A DNA stretch of 41,078 nucleotides, taken from Anaerolineae bacterium. Lineage in GTDB: Bacteria > Chloroflexota > Anaerolineae > 4572-78 > J111. Both the position numbers and the translations under genes were made by a program. Shown one piece after another: positions 15,601-24,400 of the stretch. Every line of letters begins with the position of its first letter. The first letter of the stretch is position 1. The stretch spans positions 1-41,078 of the forward strand of contig JAGRCC010000495.1 in NCBI GenBank assembly GCA_020433785.1, given 5' to 3'. The notes beneath the pieces are model-generated. The model did no database searches, was not told the DNA's origin, and saw nothing but the letters and a program-made list of their open reading frames with translations.

Positions 15601-17105
15601 GAGAAAACGAGGAGCGGTTATCTCAAGCAACAGCCGCTGCGAAATTATATGAGTGGGAGCTTGATTTTGCCACGCAGATATTTACGTTTTCACCAGAGTA
15701 TTACAAGTTGCTGAATATTCCGATAACGGACGAGACTGACTTTAAGATGTCAGTAGAGGAGTATGCTGAGAAGTATGTTAAAAATCCGGAGGTTGTTGGT
15801 CGGGAAGTTGAGAGAGTCTTGGCTTCGAGAGAAAGTGATTATAGTCAGGAAATCGAAGACCATAACGTGACCACGGATGGGCGGCTTATCCCGATTATGG
15901 TACGGTTTAGGCTCATCAGAGACAAGGACGGTAACCCGATTAGGACAGTTGGGGCCAACCAAGACATCACCGAGCAAAAACGGATCCAGGAAATTCTAGC
16001 CAAACAAGCTGACGATTTGCAAAAAGTTGCCGAAATTAGCACCAGAATAGCCACAACCCATAATGAAGCCCAACTTCTGCAAGAGGTGGTTGATTTAACC
16101 AAGGATCGCATTGGTTTATACCATGCCCATTTATATTTGTTGGATGAGGGAAGTGAAACGTTAATACTTACCGCCGGGGCCGGAGAAATTGGACAAGCGA
16201 TGGTAGCCGAAGGGCGAATGATTCCCTTTAATCACCCCCGCTCAATTGTGGCGCTGACAGCTCGCACCGGTGAGGGAACTATTGTTAATAACGTGCGTGA
16301 AAATCCTGATTTCTTGCCCCATCCTCTTTTACCGAAAACTCGTTCAGAGATGGCCGTGCCGATGATTGTGGGTGACCGACTGTTGGGGGTATTTGATATT
16401 CAAGCGGATGTGGTAGATCGCTTTACCGAAGAGGACCGGCAGATCTTAACTACACTGGCCGCCCAAGTGGCCGTTGCTCTGGAAAACGCGCGTCTCTTGG
16501 CCCAAGTTGAGCGTGCTCTAGCCGATGTGAAAATTGTTCAGCAGCAATATATCCAACAAGCCTGGGGTAAAGCGGGTCAGACCCAGAAACGAACTTATCG
16601 CTATGAGCGATCCGGTCTTGCTCCGTTGGCAGATGAAATGAGACATAAAGCCAAAGAGTTGGCGCGCCAGAAAAAAGAACCAGTACTAGTTACGCTCGAC
16701 CCGGATATGAAGGGGGCCGGTCAACAATCTGTGGTCGCTCCGATTAGTTTGAGTGGGGCAACTATTGGTTCGCTGCAATTACATCTCGCTGAGGGACAGA
16801 ATGAAAGCCAAGCTTTAGACGAAGATGATCTGGCTTTGTTGGAAGTCATCTTAGAGCAGGTTGCCCAAACCGCCGAAAACCTGCGCTTATTTGAGGAAAC
16901 ACGCGAACGGGCCGGCCGTGAGCAAACTATCCGCGAAATTACTGAAAAAATGCGTGCAGCAACCAATCTTAACCAGTTGGTGAAAGCAACGGCTACGGAA
17001 TTAGGCGAGCGGCTTTCCGCAGGTCACATATTTATTGAGCTAGGCATTCAAAAGGAAACGCCCGTAGCCGACACCGATGTAACCGTCAATGGACAACAAA
17101 CTTGA
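12642..17105 (+). CDS. Transmitter-less PAS/GAF multi-sensor protein (six PAS)
   Basis: 1487 residues, cytosolic. Order: helical N-terminal domain (about 1-122), PAS1 (137-260), PAS2 (271-395), PAS3 (407-536), PAS4 (550-660), PAS5 (672-798), GAF (806-973), PAS6 (990-1116), GAF (1126-1290), W-insert GAF (1293-1417), shared tail (1418-1487). PAS1, 2, 5 and 6 are of one kind (AKLxYWExD near the start and GANQDIT at the end); PAS1 and PAS6 are so alike, also at base level, that a recent internal duplication is likely. Both full GAF domains carry YHAHxYLLDE and NPLLPxTRSEMAVP. There is no HisKA, HATPase, GGDEF or other output. The start overlaps the upstream stop by 8 bases. Ligands are unknown; none of these PAS domains has the LOV cysteine motif. 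Confidence 0.9.
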   Translation: MDKIAATIRAQYDSLIEAYKQRLQAISGVALSNQIGDEWVRTLFHHLADALETGGDTEFVQNWVANVLDGGISPETLQANLTAFEPTLIPLATTLESATTLWQIFSQIRAAIVAQTTEQLNSSAQKQTEQQLRKSEAQLAEATAIAKLYYWEFDVAAQRFTFSPEYFKALNIPITDETDFTMSVEEYAQKYIPPEEAALVGQRVEAALTSSEAEYSSEVEASNLTADGRVIPVMVRFRLVRDEEGSPIKLVGANQDITERKRVEQELRENEARLADATNIAKLYYWEIDFATREIIVSLEYYKFLGIEDDGIYRMPVDKYAKTYVHPDYAPLVGQVIRDGLTSSAKEPYRELESRLITTDGREVPILVRLRVIRDEQGNPIKALGANQDITEQKRVEQQLRDATELQRTIVDNAAYGIISTTPEGVLMSLNPAAERMLGYRAAELVSKETLAIWHDPAEVAARAKEFSAELGETIEPVEVLTVKARRNLPNQYEWTYIRKDGSRFPVSLSITAIRDEAGEITGFIGFAQDITKQKQAEADRTEMEEMLRLTRISVDQSIDSIFWVGPDARLLFVNDGTCRNLGYSHEELTSMAVYDFDPNFPAQIWPKHWQELKKQGTMVFETEHQAKDGRLIPVEVRLYYLEYKGQEYNFVIARDITEQKAAEETLRRSEAELSQALKIAKLAYWEYDVGKDLFTFNDQFYALFHTTAEEHGGYQLSSAYYAQHFVHPDDLPVVGSEIERALNSTDRYYNRLLDHRILYADGSVGYISASVNIERDEQSNILRYYGANQDITKQKVAEAELQKRASELAAVSEISTQIGQISDPVEMLQQVADLTKERFELYHAHIYLLDEAGEMLKLVAGAGETGRTMVAQGWSISFEHESSLVAVTARKQTGTIANDVQANPDFLSNPLLPETRSEMAVPLLVGEKLLGVLDVQGDVVDRFTEQDIQIETTLASQVAIALQNARQYQQTQEALEELRRSEEVLRENEERLSQATAAAKLYEWELDFATQIFTFSPEYYKLLNIPITDETDFKMSVEEYAEKYVKNPEVVGREVERVLASRESDYSQEIEDHNVTTDGRLIPIMVRFRLIRDKDGNPIRTVGANQDITEQKRIQEILAKQADDLQKVAEISTRIATTHNEAQLLQEVVDLTKDRIGLYHAHLYLLDEGSETLILTAGAGEIGQAMVAEGRMIPFNHPRSIVALTARTGEGTIVNNVRENPDFLPHPLLPKTRSEMAVPMIVGDRLLGVFDIQADVVDRFTEEDRQILTTLAAQVAVALENARLLAQVERALADVKIVQQQYIQQAWGKAGQTQKRTYRYERSGLAPLADEMRHKAKELARQKKEPVLVTLDPDMKGAGQQSVVAPISLSGATIGSLQLHLAEGQNESQALDEDDLALLEVILEQVAQTAENLRLFEETRERAGREQTIREITEKMRAATNLNQLVKATATELGERLSAGHIFIELGIQKETPVADTDVTVNGQQT

Positions 17106-17118
17106 TGATTAGATCAGT

Positions 17119-17134
17119 TTTGCTTTTTAGCAAA
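17119..17134 (+). repeat. Small hairpin before the MHYT gene
   Basis: TTTGCT (17119-17124) and AGCAAA (17129-17134) pair exactly around TTTT, in the 45-base gap between two operon genes. No long T-run follows. It could adjust transcript stability or translation; evidence is pairing only. Confidence 0.3.
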
Positions 17135-17150
17135 GCATGGAGAATTCGAA

Positions 17151-19139
17151 ATGATGCATAATATGGCTTTGCCGCATAATCATAATTCATGGGTGGTTTT
17201 GCTGTCTATCATTATTGCCATTCTGGCCTCATATACGGCCCTTGATCTAGCCGGGCGAGTAACGGTAGCTCAAGGTCGAAGCCGCCTGCTGTGGCTTATT
17301 GGGGGAGCGGTAGCCATGGGCATCGGTATTTGGTCGATGCATTTTACGGCGATGTTAGCCTTTAGATTGCCGACGCCTATTTTGTACGATATTCCAATTG
17401 TAGTTCTTTCATTATTCGTGGCTGTTGTTGCATCCGTTATTGCCCTCTTTGTTGCCAGCCGTCAGAGACTGATGTGGCCCCAGCTTGTTATGGGTGGGCT
17501 GATAATGGGGGTAGCTATCGCCGCGATGCATTATGTTGGTATGGCCGCGATGCGGTTGAATGCTACGCTTACTTATAATCCATTCCTTTTTTCACTGTCC
17601 ATTATCGTTGCCATCACCGCCTCAATAACCGCTCTGTGGCTGGCTTTTAAATTCCGGGGTACCTCCACCCTGTCCTGGAATGGGCTTAAGATTATCAGTG
17701 CGGTTGTTATGGGTGGAGCTATCTCTGGCATGCACTTTATCGGTATGCATGCCGCTATTTTTATGCCAACCTCAGAGATGGTGGGGGATATATCCAATGC
17801 AGTCAATATCACATTATTGGGCACGGGGGTTATTTCCTTTGCAACATTTATGATTTTAGGACTGGCCTTACTACTTTCGATTATCGATCAGCGCCTTGCT
17901 ACCCAAGCCACCTACCTGACTCAGACCGAACTACGACACAACGAAGTTTTAGAAGAACTAAATTTGGAGTTGAAAAACCGAGTGGCCGGATTGCAGTTGA
18001 TGGGCGAAATTAGCCATACTATGATGTCAATCCTCGATACCGATCGGTTGGTACACGAGATTGTCAACCAGATAGGTACAACGTTTAATTATTATCATGT
18101 TCACATCTACTTGATCGATAACAAACAAGAGAATCTCGTTATTGCGGCCGGAACAGGGCCGGCTGGCGCAGAGATGTTAGCCAAAGGACACCATATTAAG
18201 CTAAACGCCCCAGCCAGTTTAGTGGCTAGAGCGGCCCGAAACCGAGAGGTAGTAAGTGTTGATAATGTTCGTGAAGCCAGCGATTGGCTGTTTAATCCAC
18301 TTTTACCGGATACCTACTCTGAAATGGCTGTGCCAATTATCCTGGATGAACAAGTCGTCGGGGTGTTAGATGTGCAAGAGAACAAATTGGCCGGTCTGGA
18401 CGACACCGATGCAACATTGCTGCAATCGCTCGTCAATCAGATTGCCGTGGCAATTCGTAATGCTCGTCTCTTTCAAGAAGTGGAAACCGCCTTGTCTGAA
18501 GCCCAGATATCACAGGAGCGATATATCGACCAAACTTGGCAGAAACAAAAAGTGGCCACAATGGGTGGATATTACCACTATTCCCGCCCTAATGTGCCGA
18601 CTCCGAAGCCGACTGTGGTTGAGCAGGTTAACCAACTGGCTTCAACCCATGCGCGGCCCATTATAGCCTCCGTTGACAGCAGCCACAATAACGAGACTCA
18701 GTCACAGGTCATTGCCGCGCCCATTTTGTTTCAGTCACAAAATATTGGCGTCTTTCAACTTCATCCTACCACTGCTCGTCAAACCTGGACGGATGATGAT
18801 ATAGCGGTTGTCGAAGCGGTGTTAGACCAGTTTGCTCAAGTTGCCGAAAGCATTCGTCTCTTTGATGAAACACGGGAAAGAGCCGGCCGAGAGCGGCTCA
18901 TCGGACAGATTAGTGACAAACTTCGCCGGGCGCCCGATATTGAAACGTTGATGAAAGTTGGCATCGAGGAGTTGTCTCGGGCTTTGGGGTCAAAACGCGC
19001 TTTTATTCAACTGGGGACGTCATCGAAACCGAGCGACGGCCCATCTGATCCGGCTGCAGAATCTGCCCATAGCCAACTACGAAATGGAGTAAGCTCTAAT
19101 GGACGTCAATTTGTAACTAAGAATGGCTCTGGAGAATAA
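17151..19139 (+). CDS. MHYT-domain membrane sensor fused to GAF modules, no output domain
   Basis: 662 residues. The first ~250 residues form a multi-helix MHYT domain with three motif copies, SMHF (His64), AMHY (His127) and GMHF (His195), plus His200 in the third. MHYT domains have been proposed to bind a metal, perhaps copper, and to sense oxygen, CO or NO; they are usually fused to GGDEF/EAL or kinase domains. Here the domain leads to a YHVHIYLID-type GAF (about 282-443), the W-insert GAF (447-573) and the shared tail (574-662), with no enzymatic output. ATG 17151 is followed at once by another ATG; either could be used. ATGGAG at 17137-17142 is a fair ribosome binding site. It sits inside the sensory operon and ends 4 bases before the next start. 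Confidence 0.93.
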   Translation: MMHNMALPHNHNSWVVLLSIIIAILASYTALDLAGRVTVAQGRSRLLWLIGGAVAMGIGIWSMHFTAMLAFRLPTPILYDIPIVVLSLFVAVVASVIALFVASRQRLMWPQLVMGGLIMGVAIAAMHYVGMAAMRLNATLTYNPFLFSLSIIVAITASITALWLAFKFRGTSTLSWNGLKIISAVVMGGAISGMHFIGMHAAIFMPTSEMVGDISNAVNITLLGTGVISFATFMILGLALLLSIIDQRLATQATYLTQTELRHNEVLEELNLELKNRVAGLQLMGEISHTMMSILDTDRLVHEIVNQIGTTFNYYHVHIYLIDNKQENLVIAAGTGPAGAEMLAKGHHIKLNAPASLVARAARNREVVSVDNVREASDWLFNPLLPDTYSEMAVPIILDEQVVGVLDVQENKLAGLDDTDATLLQSLVNQIAVAIRNARLFQEVETALSEAQISQERYIDQTWQKQKVATMGGYYHYSRPNVPTPKPTVVEQVNQLASTHARPIIASVDSSHNNETQSQVIAAPILFQSQNIGVFQLHPTTARQTWTDDDIAVVEAVLDQFAQVAESIRLFDETRERAGRERLIGQISDKLRRAPDIETLMKVGIEELSRALGSKRAFIQLGTSSKPSDGPSDPAAESAHSQLRNGVSSNGRQFVTKNGSGE

Positions 19140-19143
19140 GTAG

Positions 19144-21342
19144 ATGGCAGAAATAGGTAAGATAGAGACGGATCAGCTGCTTAAAGAGCAAACGCGCCGG
19201 TTAACAATGTTGAATAATTTGGTTACAAAAATCGTAACTGCAGAAGATGCTGATGACTTATTTAGCGTAACGGCTGCTAAAATCAGCGAATTATTTCGTG
19301 GTAACCGGGTAAGTCTGATTCTAACAGATGATAATGGCGTTACATTTAAAATCTTTGGATTGCATGGCTCGGCCGGGGCTTTGCCAGCAGGGATAGAATT
19401 CTCGCTGGCCGGAACCACAGTTGAATTAGCTATCACTAAAAATCAAGTGATCGTTACACCTGATTTGTCAAAGAAGCTTGATTTTCATGAAAACTCAAAA
19501 CTTATTGAACAAGGTTTGCAATCTACTCTGGTGGCGCCTCTAGTTACCCGAAAACAGATTTTAGGCTCGCTAAACATTGGCAGCCGGCAGATTAATAGTT
19601 TTGATCAATTGGATGAAGACATTGCCAGGCAGCTTGCCTCCCTGCTAGCGACTACAATTGAGAACCGCCGTCTGTTCGCCCAAGCCCAGCGCCGGGCTAC
19701 CGAGCTAGAAGAGACAACCAGCGCCTTACGTAAAAGTGAAGCACTGCTGGTCAAAGCTACAGAAAACGCACCGGGGATGATTTATCAATTTTTATTGCAA
19801 CCGGATGGTACGGCGTGTTTTCCTTATGTCAGTGCTTGGGTACAAGAAATATTTGGACTTGACCCGGAGGCATTAAAACACAGCGCCGAGCCTCTAATCG
19901 CGCTAATCCACCCCGATGACCTCGCTGAATTTGAGCGAACTGTGGCTCACTCGGCCCAAACGTTAGAAATTTGGCAATGGGAAGGTCGGTTTTTTACAAA
20001 GACAGGGACGGTAGTCTTTACGCGAGGTCAATCTAAACCGGAACTTCAAACTGAAGGTAGTATACTTTGGAGTGGCGTGTTGATCGATATCTCAGATAGA
20101 AAACAATCTGAAATTGCCCTGGCTAAACGAGTGATCGAATTGGAAGCGGTTGCGGACGTTAGTACAGTTGTCGCTACGAGTTTGGAGCCGCAGACCGTGC
20201 TTCAGCTAATATGTGATTTGACCAAAGACCGGTTTGGGCTTTACCACGCGCATATTTACCTACTGGACATCGATAGCCAAATATTGACACTTGCCGCCGG
20301 TGCCGGAGAAATTGGTCGCCAGATGATGACAGAAGGCTGGATGATCCCGCTCGACCAGGCCCAATCACTGGTAGCACAAGCCGGTAGAACAAAACAAGGG
20401 GTAATTGCGAATGATGTCCGACAAGCCCCAGATTTCTTACAGAATCCACTTTTAATGGAAACACGATCCGAAATGGCCGTTCCGATGCTTGTCGGTAAAC
20501 AGGTCGTTGGGGTTTTGGATGTTCAGTCGGACCAAAAGGATAACTTCAATCAAGATGATATCCGCATCTACACCATTTTAGCCAGTGAAGTAGCCAGTGC
20601 GGTTAAAAACGCTCAGTTGTTTGAAACTATGAGTCAAGCCCAGGCGAATGCAGAAAATCGATTAAAAGAGACGGAGACGCTCCGACAACTCATCGAGGCT
20701 TTAGCCGGTGCATTACGGGTTGATGATGTCATCAACGCCTTCTTTAAAGCCTGTACTAAAATGTTGGGATTCGATTATGTTATTTTTTCTTTGGTAGATA
20801 AAGCTGAGTTGCGAGTCAAGGCTATGGCAGGATTGAATGTCACCAATGATCATCTTCGGCGGGCTAATCACTCCCTTGATAGTGGAGATATTATGGCCGA
20901 CATCGTTAGAAGTGGTAAAACAGAAGTGATCACCGGTTGGGATCCCCGGTTTGATGTGGAGAATTTTGAGGCTGAGCAGTTAGCTGATTGGGGGATGCGT
21001 ATCTTTACCCCGATTACATTACGCCGAGAAAATATTGGCCTCGTTGAGGTTGGGTTTAACACCAATGTTGAGACTAATGTTCAAGAAAGCCAGATGTGGT
21101 TGCTTCGATCCTTGATTAATCAAACAGCCGTGGCTTTGGAGAGTGCGCAACGCTATGAAGCCAGCCGGAAAGCCGCTCATCGAGAGCAGTTACTGCGTGA
21201 AATTACGGCGCGAGTCCGCGGCTCGGCTGATGTTGATACGGTGCTGCGTACGACGGTGCTAGAGGTTGGCAAGGCTCTGGGGCGGCCTACCTTCATTTAT
21301 CTGGGACAAGAACAAAACCGTAGCGAGGAACCATTAGCTTGA
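19144..21342 (+). CDS. Transmitter-less GAF-PAS-GAF-GAF sensor protein
   Basis: 732 residues, cytosolic. Order: GAF (about 20-179), PAS (199-320, with LIHPDDLAEFE and VLIDISDRKQ), YHAHIYLLD-type GAF (330-494), GAF (510-672) and shared tail (673-732; REQLLREITARVRGS, ending YLGQEQNRSEEPLA). It has no W-insert GAF, like the first protein of the operon; the other seven transmitter-less proteins have it. No kinase or other output domain. The start codon ATG 19144 lies 4 bases after the previous stop, so re-initiation by the same ribosomes is likely. The domain ligands cannot be read from sequence. Confidence 0.9.
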   Translation: MAEIGKIETDQLLKEQTRRLTMLNNLVTKIVTAEDADDLFSVTAAKISELFRGNRVSLILTDDNGVTFKIFGLHGSAGALPAGIEFSLAGTTVELAITKNQVIVTPDLSKKLDFHENSKLIEQGLQSTLVAPLVTRKQILGSLNIGSRQINSFDQLDEDIARQLASLLATTIENRRLFAQAQRRATELEETTSALRKSEALLVKATENAPGMIYQFLLQPDGTACFPYVSAWVQEIFGLDPEALKHSAEPLIALIHPDDLAEFERTVAHSAQTLEIWQWEGRFFTKTGTVVFTRGQSKPELQTEGSILWSGVLIDISDRKQSEIALAKRVIELEAVADVSTVVATSLEPQTVLQLICDLTKDRFGLYHAHIYLLDIDSQILTLAAGAGEIGRQMMTEGWMIPLDQAQSLVAQAGRTKQGVIANDVRQAPDFLQNPLLMETRSEMAVPMLVGKQVVGVLDVQSDQKDNFNQDDIRIYTILASEVASAVKNAQLFETMSQAQANAENRLKETETLRQLIEALAGALRVDDVINAFFKACTKMLGFDYVIFSLVDKAELRVKAMAGLNVTNDHLRRANHSLDSGDIMADIVRSGKTEVITGWDPRFDVENFEAEQLADWGMRIFTPITLRRENIGLVEVGFNTNVETNVQESQMWLLRSLINQTAVALESAQRYEASRKAAHREQLLREITARVRGSADVDTVLRTTVLEVGKALGRPTFIYLGQEQNRSEEPLA

Positions 21343-21444
21343 TTATCTCGCCGTTCTATCAGGTTGTTTTGAAAAACAAAAGCGCAAGTAGACAACGTTA
21401 TTAATGGATATGAGGGCGCTCCATTTCAGTTGCAGGAGTAGTTG
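21343..21444 (+). other. 102-base gap inside the sensory operon
   Basis: The longest gap in the operon. It holds a small hairpin (TTGTTT 21364-21369 with AAACAA 21374-21379, loop TGAA) and the ribosome binding site at 21434. No clear promoter or terminator is seen, so the operon is probably transcribed through. Confidence 0.4.
21434..21438 (+). promoter_or_regulatory. Ribosome binding site AGGAG deciding the start at 21445
   Basis: AGGAG lies 6 bases before ATG 21445. An in-frame TTG at 21442 is adjacent but too close and less favoured, so 21445 is the start. Confidence 0.7.
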
Positions 21445-24400
21445 ATGTCGAACAAGATGAATGCGATGCAGCTTTTTGAAAATAATGATGAACCTATATG
21501 GCCTAATCTAGCCGCGGGTAAAAACGGATCAAGCCAGAAAAATTGGACGGTTTTGATTATCGATGATGAACAGGATGTCCATCAGGCCACCGAACTGGCT
21601 CTTCGGAGATTTGTTTTCAACGAGAAGGGCTTGGATTTTTTAAATGCTTACTCTACCCAAGAAGCCAAAGCGATCTTTCACCAACAAAAGCACAATATTG
21701 CGGTGGTCCTACTAGATGTCGTGCTGGAAGAAAACGACTCCGGCCTGAAACTGATCGAGTTTATTCGTAATGAGTTGAATGATCAACTGGTACGGATTAT
21801 TCTTCGCACCGGACAGCCCGGTCAATCGCCGGCCAAAGAGGTCATTCTTAAATATGAAATCAATGATTACAAACTTAAATCCGAGCTAACGGCCGAAAGA
21901 TTATTTGCCACCATGGTTACGGCTATTCGAGCCTATGACGATTTGCGCGCTTTAGAAATCTACCGCCAAGAGTTGGCTGAAATCTATACAGAGTTAAAGT
22001 CCACTGAGCAGGCCTTGAAACATCAGCAAACATATCTCCGACAGATTATCGATATCAACCCCCATTTTGTTTTTGCTAAAGATCGAGAGGGTCACTTTAC
22101 CCTGGCCAACCAGGCTTTTGCCGAAGCTTATGGCGCCACTGTTGAAGAGATCATCGGCAAAACCGACAGCGATTTTAATCCCCATACGTCGTTAGTAGAA
22201 CGTTATAACCGTGACGACCTTCAGGTCATCGAAACAGGCCAGGACTTATTTATTGAAGAAGAACAAGTGGTTAATATCAAAGGTCAAAGTCTATGGCGTA
22301 AAACCGTTAAACGCCCTATTCTTGATGATAATGGGCACCCGTTTCAAGTGTTAGGGGTGGCTACCGATATCACCGAATTAAAAAAGACTGAACTGGCTCT
22401 GCGTGAAAGTGAGGAACGCCTGCGTACATTTGTCGGTGCGCTGCCTGATATTACCTTTATTAAAGATGAGAATGGCCTCTATGTTGAAGTGCTTGCAGCG
22501 GAAGATATTCCTCTCTACCAAGGCGCGGTTGATCTACTAAAAGGTAAATATGTTCATGAAGTCATGCCGCCCGATAAAGCGGAGCTATTTTTGAAGGTTA
22601 TCCATACCACACTTGAAACAGGCCGAACCCAGATTGTTGAGTATGAACTCGATACGCCTTTAGGACGAGTTTGGTTTGAAGGGCGAACTTCTCCAATCCA
22701 CTCTCATGGAAATGAGCTGCGTCGAGTGGTTTGGTTAGCCCGCGATATTAGTGAACATAAGCGATTAGAACAGCAGGTGCGGCAGTCGCTTGATCGCCGA
22801 GAGCGGCAGATCAGGGTGGTCACTCAAATCGCTCAGGAAACGGCGAGAGCTACCCATTTGGATGATTTGTATCGCAAGGTAGTGGCTCAAATCAAAGAAC
22901 AGTTTGGCTTTTATCACGTTGAACTATTCCGCCATGAAACTGAAATGAAAAAACTTTCTCTTGTGGCCGGTTATGGCGAGATTGGTCGGCAGATGTTATT
23001 TGAAGGCTATCAAGTGCCTCTGGGCAGAGGTGTGGTTGGTCTAGCTGCAGCAATTGGCGCATCCGTGCGGCGCTCTAAACTACTTAACGCCGCGGATTGG
23101 CAGTCAGGTCCGCGTTTGCCGAATACTGGAGATGAGCTAGCTGTGCCCATTCAGTTTGGTCAAGTTAGTGCGGATACCCAAAAAATTGCTTTGCAAGGAT
23201 TTGTTGATAATCAGTTAGATGGGATCATCATTTCGCCAATTGATCCGGACCTGGTAGCCCCGGTGGCTAAAGCAGCGTTGGACCAAGGGATAAAGGTTAT
23301 TTCCCAAAGCATAGATTTAGGCCAGCCAAATCAAACTTCGTTTGTAGGCGTGGATAATTACAAAGCCGGTTATTTGCTGGGTGAGCAGGCCGGCCGGTGG
23401 GCTAAAAATCATTTGCCGGTGGGTCAATCATTAAGTGTTGCTCTGTTTAACTATCCTTTTTCGCAGATTGTTGAACGTGAGACCGGAATTATGGCCGGAA
23501 TAAGAGATCATTTCGGTCCAAACTTTGAAATTATCGCTCGTGAAGAGGCGGTAGACCCGGCCGGGGCTGCCTCGATCACTCATCGTTGGTTGCAACGATA
23601 TCCTGATCTCAATATGGTGTTGAGTATCAATGATGCCAGTGCGTTGGGAGCCTATCGGGCATTAAGTGAAACTGATAAAAATAAAGCTGACAAGTTTTTT
23701 ATCGGCGGGATTGATGCAACCAATGAAGGGTTGAACGCGTTGGCTGAAGGAAATGCTTTTCAGATTACTGTTAACCAATCCGTTTCCAAGATCGCTAAGA
23801 TTTCGGTTAGAACATTAGTGGCCGCTTTAGTTGATCAACCATATGAAATAGAAGTTGTTATCGACCCGGAGCCAATTACCAGACAAAATCTTGATGGATT
23901 TCTGGTCAGTCGTCTTCGTGATTGGTCAGAGGATAATGGGACGCAGTTAAATTTGGTTATCCCTGAATTCACAATTGGCCTGAGCGTCATGGATCGAAAT
24001 AATCCCTTTTTTGCCGATCTAATTGAAGCAGTGGCAGAGGAAGTAGGGAGATTGGGTGGTCACTTGATTGTAAATGATCCTAAGCCGGTATTGGGTATCC
24101 TTAATGTTCATATTGATGCGCCCGATGCCCTGGATACGGAAGATCAGTTGGTATTGGAAGGTTTATGCGGCCAAATTGCCGTAGCTATTGAAAAAACTCG
24201 CTTAATTGAGGAAGTGAGTATTTTTCGCCAATTTGCCGAAACATCCGGCCAGGGATGGGGTTTAGTTACCTTGGAAGGGCAGACTGCCTATGTTAATCCG
24301 GCTCTGGCGGCTATGATGGACACGTCTCCGGCCGACTTAATGGATCGCCCACTGACCGAATTTTATGAAGGTAAATCAAGACATCGGCTAGAAAATGAGG

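Noticed and set aside
23164..24084. Two genes fused by assembly error at the PBP insert
   Set aside because: The frame is intact across both junctions, both GAF halves complete each other, and base composition does not change. Misassembly cannot be fully excluded without reads, but nothing in the sequence points to it.
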